Shown here piece by piece: positions 1 to 6,713 of a DNA stretch of 6,753 nt (position 1 is its first letter; the number at the start of each line of letters is the position of its first letter). Origin of the DNA: Pseudomonadota bacterium (GTDB lineage: Bacteria > Pseudomonadota > Gammaproteobacteria > Burkholderiales > Thiobacillaceae); the NCBI GenBank assembly GCA_021780975.1, contig JAJXXS010000218.1, positions 1 to 6,753 of the forward strand, in the 5' to 3' direction. A program made the translations under genes and the position numbers. The notes below the pieces were generated by a model, which was not told where the DNA came from, ran no database searches, and worked only from the letters and a program-made list of their open reading frames with translations.

Positions 1-1776
1 CGCCTGCTGACCAGTTCCGCGGCGCCAGACACGGCCACCCAACGCAAGTTCAACGCCAACCCCAAGCTCATGCAGATGCTCTCTGCCATGCGCGAACGCC
101 GGGGTCTGCAGTTCTTTCCGCCGGTGGTCAGCCCGCTCACGCATGTGCCGGTGATACGGCTGGGCTACCCGGTGCATGAGCAGAATGGCACAGTGAGCTT
201 CTATGTCGTCGCCGGGCTGAATCTGGAACGCCAGACCATGCTCTGGCGCAGCCTGCTCACCCAGGAGCAGGCCGACAACGGTTTCGGCCTTGGCATCATG
301 TCGCAGGAAGGGCGTCTGCTGGAGCGCTGGCCGTTGCCCGCGCTGCCCGCGCCGCAACTGGTCGAGTTCCTCGGCCAACCGCGCAGCGGGGCCGTCCACC
401 AGGCGCTGCTGCGCAACCCCCACGCGCAGCAGGCGCCCATCACCGGCCGACTCAACGTCGGCCAGGGGGAGATTTTCTGGGGCATGTTCAAGCGCCTGCA
501 GGGCTACCCGGCGGCCGCCTTCGTGGTGATGCCGCGCGCGGTGGCGGTGCAAGGCTGGTGGCGCCGCGTGCGCCTGCCCTTGCTGCTGGAACTGCTCGCG
601 ATAGCCGGGTTCGCCTGGCTCGTGCGCCGCACCCTCAAGGTGCAGAAGGAGGCGCTCGCCCTTACCCTGGAGCGGCGCGCCCAGGAAGAGCGCCAGGCGG
701 CCCAGCACGCCCGCATGGAACGCCTGCAGGGGCTCTACCAGGCGCTGCTCTCAGCCGGCGACGTGATCCTCAAATCCTCCAGCGATGTCGCCATGCTCAA
801 TGACATCTGCACGCATCTGGCGCAAAGCGGGCTGTTCGCCGCCGCCTGGGTGGTGCAGCCCGACGCCGAAGGCCGCTTTCACAGCCTTGCCGCCTCCGCC
901 GCCGACGCCTACGGCGGCGTCGAACAGCTCGCGCTCTCGGCACAGGACGCCACCGGGCCGGTCGGGCGGGCCTGGCTGAGCGGCCAGCTGGAATACAACA
1001 ACGATCACCGTGACGATCCCTCGCTCGCCAGCCGGCTGGTCATGCTGCAGTCCAAAGGCTGGGTGTCCGGGGTGGCCGTGCCCCTGCGCCGCGGTGGCAA
1101 GCCCTACGCCATACTGGGCCTCGCCGGCCGCCAGATCGGCATGTTCGACGACGAAGTTCTGGCCCTGGCGGCGCAGGTCGGGCGTCAGCTTGGCAGCGGG
1201 CTGGACGAGCTCGATCTCAAGCTGAGCCTGGAAGAGGAACGCAGCAAGCAGGGCTTTCTGGCGCGCCATGATGCGCTCACCGGCCTGCCCAACCGCCTCG
1301 CTCTGCTGGAGCGGCTGCCGCAGGCACTGGCGCGCGCGCGCCGCAGCAAGACGCTGCTGGCCGTCGGCATCATGGACCTGGACGATTTCAAGCCGGTCAA
1401 CGACACTTGGGGCCACGCTGCGGGCGACGCGATCCTGCAGGAGCTCGGGCGCCGCCTGGCCGGGGCTGTGCGGGAGACCGACCTGGTCGCGCGTCTGGGC
1501 GGCGACGAATTTGCTTTCATCCTGGAAGGCTTGACGCAGGTGGCATGCCTGCCCACCGCCCTGGCGCGCATCCACGCCACGGTGGAAGAGCCCTTCGCCC
1601 TCGCTGGCGGACGCAGCGCGCGCGTGGGCCTGAGCCTGGGGGTCACGCTCTATCCGCAGGACGGCGCGGACGTGGACACGCTGCTGAGTCATGCAGACAC
1701 CGCGCTGTATGACATCAAGGCCAACAAAAGCGGGCGCGTGGACTGGTGGCAAGAATGGCAGCCGCCCACGGCATGA
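1..1776 (+). CDS. Membrane-anchored sensor diguanylate cyclase (GAF-GGDEF), 5' end cut off
   Basis: Converts two GTP to cyclic di-GMP at the inner membrane under control of an external and an internal sensor region. The frame is open from base 1, so the true start lies outside; an in-frame ATG at 70 is internal. Counting residues from that ATG: 1-165 look like the rest of a periplasmic Cache/PDC-type sensor (weak call), 167-187 form one membrane helix (LPLLLELLAIAGFAWLV), 188-222 a charged linker likely coiled coil, about 225-380 a GAF domain, and about 395-560 a GGDEF domain. Catalytic features are intact: metal-binding D436 in MDLDDFK, N444 and D453, and GGDEF at 477-481. An RETD inhibitory-site motif (R468, D471) sits five residues before GGDEF, so product inhibition is expected. 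The protein ends shortly after GGDEF, with no EAL domain. The ligand is unknown. Enzyme class is certain by motif; the sensor type is inference. Confidence 0.93.
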   Translation, partial: RLLTSSAAPDTATQRKFNANPKLMQMLSAMRERRGLQFFPPVVSPLTHVPVIRLGYPVHEQNGTVSFYVVAGLNLERQTMLWRSLLTQEQADNGFGLGIMSQEGRLLERWPLPALPAPQLVEFLGQPRSGAVHQALLRNPHAQQAPITGRLNVGQGEIFWGMFKRLQGYPAAAFVVMPRAVAVQGWWRRVRLPLLLELLAIAGFAWLVRRTLKVQKEALALTLERRAQEERQAAQHARMERLQGLYQALLSAGDVILKSSSDVAMLNDICTHLAQSGLFAAAWVVQPDAEGRFHSLAASAADAYGGVEQLALSAQDATGPVGRAWLSGQLEYNNDHRDDPSLASRLVMLQSKGWVSGVAVPLRRGGKPYAILGLAGRQIGMFDDEVLALAAQVGRQLGSGLDELDLKLSLEEERSKQGFLARHDALTGLPNRLALLERLPQALARARRSKTLLAVGIMDLDDFKPVNDTWGHAAGDAILQELGRRLAGAVRETDLVARLGGDEFAFILEGLTQVACLPTALARIHATVEEPFALAGGRSARVGLSLGVTLYPQDGADVDTLLSHADTALYDIKANKSGRVDWWQEWQPPTA

Positions 1777-1779
1777 GTA

Positions 1780-1794
1780 TTCCCGGCCAGGGAA
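1780..1794 (+). other. Small hairpin just after the diguanylate cyclase stop
   Basis: TTCCC and GGGAA flank a five-base loop (GGCCA), starting four bases after the stop codon. The stem is only five pairs and no T-run follows, so it is a poor intrinsic terminator. It could protect an mRNA end or be chance. Confidence 0.2.
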
Positions 1795-1814
1795 ACACTC
1801 CGGGCATTTGATTC

Positions 1815-1880
1815 CCGCAGACCGCAGACCGCTGCCGGTGCACCGCTGGGCACCCGAGGCCGTCCTTGCAGCGCCGGCGC
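1815..1880. repeat. Short tandem repeat and two 10-base GC palindromes in the intergenic region
   Basis: CCGCAGA occurs twice head to tail (1815-1828) and is followed by the similar CCGCTG. CGGTGCACCG (1836-1845) and GCGCCGGCGC (1871-1880) are perfect 10-base palindromes. They lie 136 to 202 bases upstream of the proposed start site of the next gene, too far to be simple core-promoter operators. In GC-rich DNA such palindromes are common, so a binding role is only a possibility. Confidence 0.25.
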
Positions 1881-1939
1881 GAAGACCGATCTCCATGACG
1901 TTGCAATGGTCTAGGAAGCAGCAACCCCGGGCGGAGCGC

Positions 1940-1957
1940 TTAATTAATCATTAATCA
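1940..1957. promoter_or_regulatory. AT-rich patch with duplicated TTAATCA, candidate regulator or UP-like site
   Basis: This is the only strongly AT-rich stretch in the window. TTAATTAA (1940-1947) runs into two direct copies of TTAATCA (1944-1950 and 1951-1957). ATTAAT-C-ATTAAT (1943-1955) also forms an odd palindrome. It lies 23 bases upstream of the proposed -35 box, roughly -76 to -59 from the predicted start site. That suits an activator or nucleoid-protein site, or a distal UP element. An IHF consensus was looked for and not found. The regulator is unknown. Confidence 0.4.
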
Positions 1958-1980
1958 AGCCGCCAGCGCAACATTCCCGC

Positions 1981-2009
1981 TTCACAGCGGCGCCTCCAGG
2001 CTTTATATA
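1981..2009 (+). promoter_or_regulatory. Sigma70-type promoter for the PAS-GAF-GGDEF-EAL gene
   Basis: TTCACA (1981-1986, five of six matches to TTGACA) and TATATA (2004-2009, four of six to TATAAT) are separated by 17 bases, the optimal spacing. Transcription would begin near 2016, giving a leader of about 36 bases before the ATG. The position between an AT-rich patch and a good ribosome binding site supports the call. No experimental start site is known. Confidence 0.6.
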
Positions 2010-2041
2010 GGGAGATGCCGCAACACCAACAACGACTCTGG

Positions 2042-2046
2042 GGAGA
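2042..2046 (+). promoter_or_regulatory. Ribosome binding site of the GGDEF-EAL gene
   Basis: GGAGA lies six bases before the ATG at 2053. It is a good Shine-Dalgarno match and fixes that ATG as the start. It contrasts with rsmA and apaH, which show no such site. Confidence 0.75.
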
Positions 2047-2052
2047 GAAAGG

Positions 2053-4998
2053 ATGGCGGGCGACGGCGACCTGAGGGCCTTTTTCGAGACGTTGCCGCTG
2101 GGCTTCTATGTCATCGATGGAGGCGGACGCATCGCGGACGCCAACCACCATGGCCACACCAGCCTCGGCTACACACGCGCCGAACTGCTGCAGCTGGGTG
2201 TCGCCGACATCACGCAGGATCTCGATCACGCCACTGTGCGGAAGCGCTCGCGGGTGAAGCCCGCCCTGCCGCCCACCTGCCTGATGCGCCACAAAAGCGG
2301 CGCGCTGCATCCCGTTGACGCCCACTTTGAAGTGCGCGCCGTCGACGGCCACGACACGCTCTTCCTGCTCACGCAGGAACCCGACGCGGCCAACCCCGCG
2401 CAACTGCGCCTGCGGCGCCTCACGAAGCTCTACCAGGCGCTCAGCGAGATCAACCAGGCGATCGTGCGCATGGAGGACGAGACGCGCCTGTTTCCCCTGG
2501 TGTGCCAGGTGGCGGTGGATCTGGGCGGCATGAAAATGGCCTGGATCGGGCGTCCGAGCGCCGACGGCGCGCGCCTCGAACCCGCCATGGCCTACGGCAG
2601 CGGCACGGCCTATCTGGATGGCATCGAACTCCCCCTTGCCTCGCGCCAGCCCGGCCCCGCGGCCACCGCGTGGCAGGAGGCGCGCAACGTCATCATCAAC
2701 GATTTCCAGGCCAGCGCCGCCACGCGCCCGTGGCACGAGGCCGCCGCGCGCTACGGCTGGAATTCCAGCGGCTCCTTCCCGATCCTGCGCGGCGGACGGC
2801 CCTTCGCACTGCTTGGGGTCTATCACGAACGCGTGGGCGCCTTCGACGAGGCCGCCATCGCCCTGCTCGACGAAATGGCGCGCGACATCGCCTTTGCCCT
2901 CGACAATTTTGATCGCGCACGGGAACACGGGAAGGCGATCGCCGCCCTGCGCGTCAGCGAGGAAAAGTTTTCCAAGATATTCCATAACTCGCCCAATCCG
3001 ATTTCCATCAGCCGCCTGGCAGACGGCGTGGTCCTCGAAGCGAACGAGGCCTTCATGCGCGCAACCGGACGCGGGCGCGACGAGGTCGTCGGCCGCAGCA
3101 CCCTCGATCTGGGCCTCTGGGCGCAACCCGAGGAGCGGCAGGCCATCGTTGCCCAGCTGCGCGCCCACGAGCGGGTGCTCAACCGCGAAGTCATTTTTCT
3201 GACCGCCGCCGGCGCGCAGCCGTTTCTCGTTTCCGCAGAGCTGATCGCGCTGGGCGAGGAAAGCTGCGTGGTCATCGTGGCGCAGGACATCTCCAGCCTC
3301 AAGCAGGCCCTCGCCGCGCTCCACGATCAAAAGCAGTTCCTCGACTCCATCCTCGAGCACGAGCCCGAATGCGTGAAAGTGGTGGCGCCCAACGGCGAAC
3401 TCCTGCAGATGAATCGCGCCGGCCTCGCCATGCTGGAAATCCACAGCATCGAGGAGGCGCGGCGCGTCGGCCTCACCGGTTTCATCGCCCCGCAGCACCG
3501 CAAGCCGTTCGCCGAATTCCATCAACGCGTCTGCGCCGGCGAGAGCGGCACCCTGGAATTCCTCGTCCGCGGCAAGAATGGCACCGACCGCTGGCTGGAA
3601 ACCCATGCGGCACCCCTGCGCAACGCATATGGAAACATTACCGGCCTGCTCGGCATCACACGCGATGTCACGGCGAAGAAGCGTTCGGAAGAACTGATCT
3701 GGCGCCAGGCAAACTTCGATTTGCTGACCGGCCTGCCCAACCGCTTCATGTTTCACGAGCGCCTGGAGCACGAGATCCGCAACACCCAGCGCAGCGGCAA
3801 GATGCTGGCATTGATTTTCCTCGACCTGGACGACTTCAAGGCGGTCAACGACACCCTCGGTCATGCCACCGGCGACCGCGTGCTGATCGACGCCGCGCAG
3901 CGCATCGCCTCCTGCGTGCGCACCTCGGACACCGTGGCGCGCCTGGGCGGCGACGAATTCACCGTCATCCTGCCGCAGCTGCACGACACGACGGATGTCG
4001 ACAGGATTGCCGCCGCCATCATCGCGCGGCTGAAGGAGCCGTTTGCGCCTGCGGAGGACCATGGGGCCATCTTTCTTTCCGCCAGCGCCGGCATCACCGT
4101 CTACCCCGCGGACGGCCGCGACGCGGACAGTCTGCTGAAAAACGCCGATCAGGCCATGTACGCGGCCAAGCAGCGTGGACGCAACCGCTTCAGCTACTTC
4201 ACCCCCGCGCTGCAGGTACAGGCCCAGGCGCGCCAGGAACTGCTCGGCGACTTGCGCCGCGCCCTCGCCACCGGGCAGCTTGCGCTCCACTTCCAGCCCA
4301 TCGTCGACCTGGCAGACGGGCGCCTGGTCAAGGCGGAAGCGCTGCTGCGCTGGCAGCACCCGGAGCGCGGCCTGATCAGCGCCGGCGAATTCATTCCCCT
4401 GGCGGAGGAAACCGGACTGATCCTGCCGCTGGGCGAATTCGTTTTCCAGGAGGCCACGCGCTGGGCGAGCCGCTGGGCCGCGCTGCGACCGCAGGGGCTA
4501 CAGGTGGGGGTCAACATCTCGCCCGCCCAGCTGCACAGCGACGCCCTGGACCTCGACGCCTGGTTCGCGCGCCTCGCCCAGCTGGGGCTGCCGGGCACCT
4601 GCCTGGTGGCGGAAATCACGGAAAGCGTGCTCCTCGAAGCCGACATGGACGTGGCGGAAAAGCTCGCGCGCCTGCGCGCCGCGGGCCTGCAGATGGCCAT
4701 CGACGATTTCGGCACAGGCTACTCCGCGCTTTCCTACCTGAAACACTTTCCCGTCGAATACCTGAAGATCGACCAGACCTTCGTGCGCGACCTGGAGACG
4801 GACGCACATGACCGGGCGCTGTCGGACGCCATCATCGTCATGGCCCATCGGCTGGGGCTCAAGGTCATCGCCGAGGGCGTGGAGACGGAGGCACAGCGCA
4901 GCCTTCTGGCAGCGGCAGGCTGCGACTACGGGCAAGGCTATTTGTTCTCCCGCCCCGTGCCCGGGGAAGAGTTCGAAGCCCTGCTGAAGAACCCCTGA
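2053..4998 (+). CDS. PAS-GAF-PAS-PAS-GGDEF-EAL dual c-di-GMP cyclase/phosphodiesterase
   Basis: A 981-residue cytosolic protein (no signal peptide or membrane segment seen) predicted to make and/or degrade cyclic di-GMP. Domain order with rough residues: PAS 8-110, GAF 125-290, PAS 300-415, PAS 425-540, GGDEF 545-715, EAL 728-980. The cyclase half keeps D591 in FLDLDDFK, N599, the GGDEF motif at 632-636 and an RTSD inhibitory site (R623, D626). The phosphodiesterase half keeps E762 of EALLRW, N821, E854 of EITES, D884/D885 in DDFGTGY, K905 of KID, E941 of EGVET and Q961, a full active set for the family. Both activities are therefore possible; which dominates cannot be read from sequence. The sensor ligands are unknown, and no PAS cofactor can be assigned. 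Its GAF segment begins with LYQAL and resembles that of the upstream cyclase. It has its own promoter and a good ribosome site, and ends 58 bases before rsmA. Confidence 0.96.
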   Translation: MAGDGDLRAFFETLPLGFYVIDGGGRIADANHHGHTSLGYTRAELLQLGVADITQDLDHATVRKRSRVKPALPPTCLMRHKSGALHPVDAHFEVRAVDGHDTLFLLTQEPDAANPAQLRLRRLTKLYQALSEINQAIVRMEDETRLFPLVCQVAVDLGGMKMAWIGRPSADGARLEPAMAYGSGTAYLDGIELPLASRQPGPAATAWQEARNVIINDFQASAATRPWHEAAARYGWNSSGSFPILRGGRPFALLGVYHERVGAFDEAAIALLDEMARDIAFALDNFDRAREHGKAIAALRVSEEKFSKIFHNSPNPISISRLADGVVLEANEAFMRATGRGRDEVVGRSTLDLGLWAQPEERQAIVAQLRAHERVLNREVIFLTAAGAQPFLVSAELIALGEESCVVIVAQDISSLKQALAALHDQKQFLDSILEHEPECVKVVAPNGELLQMNRAGLAMLEIHSIEEARRVGLTGFIAPQHRKPFAEFHQRVCAGESGTLEFLVRGKNGTDRWLETHAAPLRNAYGNITGLLGITRDVTAKKRSEELIWRQANFDLLTGLPNRFMFHERLEHEIRNTQRSGKMLALIFLDLDDFKAVNDTLGHATGDRVLIDAAQRIASCVRTSDTVARLGGDEFTVILPQLHDTTDVDRIAAAIIARLKEPFAPAEDHGAIFLSASAGITVYPADGRDADSLLKNADQAMYAAKQRGRNRFSYFTPALQVQAQARQELLGDLRRALATGQLALHFQPIVDLADGRLVKAEALLRWQHPERGLISAGEFIPLAEETGLILPLGEFVFQEATRWASRWAALRPQGLQVGVNISPAQLHSDALDLDAWFARLAQLGLPGTCLVAEITESVLLEADMDVAEKLARLRAAGLQMAIDDFGTGYSALSYLKHFPVEYLKIDQTFVRDLETDAHDRALSDAIIVMAHRLGLKVIAEGVETEAQRSLLAAAGCDYGQGYLFSRPVPGEEFEALLKNP

Positions 4999-5017
4999 GC
5001 CGCAGGACCGCCGCCAT

Positions 5018-5025
5018 CGGGTAAG
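5018..5025 (+). promoter_or_regulatory. Possible -10 region (CGGGTAAG) upstream of rsmA
   Basis: CGGGTAAGCT contains TAAGCT (5022-5027), a weak -10-like hexamer 30 bases before the rsmA ATG. No convincing -35 box is found at 16-18 bases. The same CGGGTAAG octamer recurs at 5832-5839 at nearly the same distance from the apaH start, which is the main reason to list it. If active, it would let rsmA be transcribed independently of the gene upstream. Confidence 0.25.
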
Positions 5026-5056
5026 CTTGCGGCCGCGTTCCCCTTTCTTCCCTGCC

Positions 5057-5830
5057 ATGCCCGCACCCCATCGCGCGCGCAAGCGCTTCGGCCAGCACTT
5101 TCTCGTCGACCGCAGCGTGATCGACGCCATTATCGCCAGCCTGGCCCTGCAACCCTCCGATAACGTGGCGGAAATAGGCCCCGGTCTGGGCGCGCTCACC
5201 CGTCCGCTGCTGGAGGCGCTGCCGCACCTGACGGTGGTGGAGATCGACCGCGACATCGTCGCGCGCCTGGCCGCGAGCTATCCGCCGCCGCGCCTCACCA
5301 TCCACCAGGGCGACGCGCTCGACTTCGATTTCGCGGCGCTGGGGCCCGACCTGCGCCTGGTCGGCAATCTGCCCTACAACATCTCCACGCCGCTGCTGTT
5401 CCACCTGCTGCAGTTTCTGCCGCACCTCCGCGACATGACCTTCATGCTGCAGAAGGAAGTGGTGGCGCGCATGGTGGCGCAGCCCTCGACGCCGGACTAC
5501 GGCCGCCTGTCGGTGATGCTGCAGCGCCACTGCCGCCTGACCTGGCTGCTCGACGTGCCGCCGGACGCGTTCGATCCGCCGCCCAAGGTCGACTCCGCGG
5601 TGGTGCGCCTGTTCCCGCGCACGGACAAGACGCCGCTTGACGAGGCGCGCTTCGCGCATGTGGTGGCGGCCGCCTTCGGCCAGCGCCGCAAGGTGCTGCG
5701 CAACACTCTCGCCGGCGTGGTGCCTGCCGCCGCCTTCCCGGCGCTCGCCATCGATCCCGGCCTGCGCGCGGAAAATCTTTCCGTCGCGCAGTTCGAGGCG
5801 CTGGCCGCTTACACAGAAGCGCCATCCTGA
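5057..5830 (+). CDS. rsmA: 16S rRNA (adenine1518/1519-N6) dimethyltransferase RsmA (KsgA)
   Basis: Transfers four methyl groups from S-adenosylmethionine to two adjacent adenines in the 3'-terminal hairpin of 16S rRNA, late in 30S subunit assembly in the cytosol. The protein is 257 residues, normal for the family. The N-terminal RARKRFGQHFL is the typical opening. SAM-binding motif I is EIGPGLG (39-45), the ribose-binding acidic residue is E62, D86 follows in QGDAL, and the catalytic NLPYNIS is at 104-110 with N104 and Y107. A C-terminal helical domain follows, with VPPDAFDPPPKVDSAVVRL at 167-185. The ATG at 5057 was preferred because MPAPHRARKRFGQHFL matches the usual short N-terminus; an in-frame TTG at 5027 would add ten unusual residues. 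No Shine-Dalgarno sequence precedes the ATG; the leader there is pyrimidine-rich. It follows the GGDEF-EAL gene by 58 bases and precedes apaH by 37, with no apaG between. Confidence 0.97.
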   Translation: MPAPHRARKRFGQHFLVDRSVIDAIIASLALQPSDNVAEIGPGLGALTRPLLEALPHLTVVEIDRDIVARLAASYPPPRLTIHQGDALDFDFAALGPDLRLVGNLPYNISTPLLFHLLQFLPHLRDMTFMLQKEVVARMVAQPSTPDYGRLSVMLQRHCRLTWLLDVPPDAFDPPPKVDSAVVRLFPRTDKTPLDEARFAHVVAAAFGQRRKVLRNTLAGVVPAAAFPALAIDPGLRAENLSVAQFEALAAYTEAPS

Positions 5831-5831
5831 G

Positions 5832-5841
5832 CGGGTAAGAT
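5832..5841 (+). promoter_or_regulatory. Possible -10 region (CGGGTAAGAT) upstream of apaH
   Basis: TAAGAT (5836-5841) resembles a -10 hexamer, 26 bases before the apaH ATG and just after the rsmA stop. A good -35 is not visible at normal spacing; TTACAC at 5809 is too far. A C/T-rich tract follows (ATCCCCCTTTT), much as before rsmA. It could be a weak promoter or a shared leader element. Confidence 0.28.
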
Positions 5842-5867
5842 ATCCCCCTTTTGAATTCCTTTGCGTC

Positions 5868-6683
5868 ATGACGATATACGCAATCGGCGACGCCCAGGGC
5901 TGCCTGCAGCCCCTGCTGCAACTGCTGGAGGTCATCAAGTTCGACGCGCGCCGCGACCGCCTCTGGTTGGTGGGCGACCTCGTCAACCGCGGCCCCGAGT
6001 CGCTGCCCTTGCTGCGCTACGTGCGCAGTCTGGGGGAAGCCGCCACGGTGGTCCTGGGCAACCACGACCTGCATCTGCTGGGCGTGGTTGCCGGCGTGCG
6101 CCCGCTGAGCGAGAGCGACACCCTGGCCGACATCCTCGCCGCGCCCGACCACGACGAACTCATCGCCTGGCTGCGCAGCCGGCCGCTGGCCCATCATGAA
6201 GACGGCTGGCTGATGGTGCATGCCGGCGTGCTGCCGAGCTGGAGCCTGGCCGACACCTTGCGCCTGGCCGGCGAACTGGAAGCGGCGCTGCGCTCCCCGG
6301 ACTGGCAAGCCCGCGTCGCGGGGATCTTCGGCAGCAGCCCCAATGCCTGGAGCGAGGCCCTGACGGGCGTCGAGCGGCTGCGCGTCATCACCAACGTGCT
6401 CACGCGCATGCGCTACCTCGCGCCCGACGCCAGCCTGGAATTCCACCACAAGGGGCCGCACGCGCCGCCACCCTACCGGCCCTGGTTCGAGCTGCCGGGG
6501 CGGCGCACCGCGCAAACCAACATCGTGTTCGGCCACTGGTCGGCGCTGGGCCTGGTGCAGCGCCCGCATCTGCTGGCGCTCGACACCGGCTGCCTGTGGG
6601 GCGGCAAACTCAGCGCGGCGCGGCTCGACGATGGCCAGATCTTTCAGGTGGACTGCCCGGCCTTCCGCGCCGTCACACACTGA
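5868..6683 (+). CDS. apaH: Symmetrical bis(5'-nucleosyl)-tetraphosphatase ApaH
   Basis: Hydrolyses diadenosine tetraphosphate (Ap4A) to two ADP in the cytosol, limiting this stress-associated dinucleotide; in E. coli the enzyme also removes Np4 caps from RNA. The protein is 271 residues, standard for the family. Metallophosphatase motifs appear in order: GDAQGC (7-12, D8), GDLVNRG (36-42, D37), GNHD (64-67, N65 and H66), VHAG (117-120, H118) and GHW (222-224, H223), with the late family signature LDTGCLWGGKLSA at 238-250. E. coli has GDVHGC in the first motif; the Gln in place of His is, from memory, usual in Pseudomonas and betaproteobacterial ApaH, so it is not read as a defect. The frame is open further upstream into rsmA, but MTIYAIGD is the expected N-terminus, so the ATG at 5868 is chosen. 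No Shine-Dalgarno site is seen. apaG, its usual partner in E. coli, is absent here. Confidence 0.97.
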   Translation: MTIYAIGDAQGCLQPLLQLLEVIKFDARRDRLWLVGDLVNRGPESLPLLRYVRSLGEAATVVLGNHDLHLLGVVAGVRPLSESDTLADILAAPDHDELIAWLRSRPLAHHEDGWLMVHAGVLPSWSLADTLRLAGELEAALRSPDWQARVAGIFGSSPNAWSEALTGVERLRVITNVLTRMRYLAPDASLEFHHKGPHAPPPYRPWFELPGRRTAQTNIVFGHWSALGLVQRPHLLALDTGCLWGGKLSAARLDDGQIFQVDCPAFRAVTH

Positions 6684-6687
6684 GACC

Positions 6688-6713
6688 GGCGCGCGCCCGC
6701 TCAGTTGTGCGCC
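6688..6713. other. GC-rich hairpin between convergent genes
   Basis: GGCGCGC (6688-6694) can pair with GTGCGCC (6707-6713), seven pairs including one G-T, around a 12-base loop. It starts five bases after the apaH stop and covers the stop of the proposed minus-strand gene. No T-run follows on either strand, so a classical intrinsic terminator is not supported. Confidence 0.22.

Noticed and set aside
751..1896. 381-residue minus-strand frame opposite the first diguanylate cyclase
   Set aside because: Same codon-bias shadow. Composition is low-complexity Gly/Ala/Arg/Gln with no motif, and the plus strand has clear GAF and GGDEF domains.
1953..1965. IHF binding site at the AT-rich patch
   Set aside because: AATCAA matches the first half of the consensus, but the TTR half at the required spacing is absent.
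1777..2052. Possible c-di-GMP riboswitch in front of the GGDEF-EAL gene
   Set aside because: The promoter placed at 1981-2009 leaves a leader of only about 36 bases, too short for the aptamer, and no conserved core was recognised in the wider gap.
1951..4359. 802-residue open frame on the minus strand opposite the GGDEF-EAL gene
   Set aside because: High GC with strong third-position bias leaves the opposite frame free of stops. The translation shows no recognisable domain, while the plus strand encodes a complete multi-domain protein.
5023..5036. AAGCTTGCGGCCGC, a HindIII site followed by NotI as in common vector polylinkers
   Set aside because: No other vector sequence surrounds it, flanking genes are coherent, and the TAAG context is repeated upstream of apaH. 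Chance in GC-rich DNA is more likely than a cloning scar.
5027..5056. TTG at 5027 as an earlier rsmA start
   Set aside because: It would add ten residues not typical of the family and has no better ribosome site; the ATG at 5057 gives the usual N-terminus.
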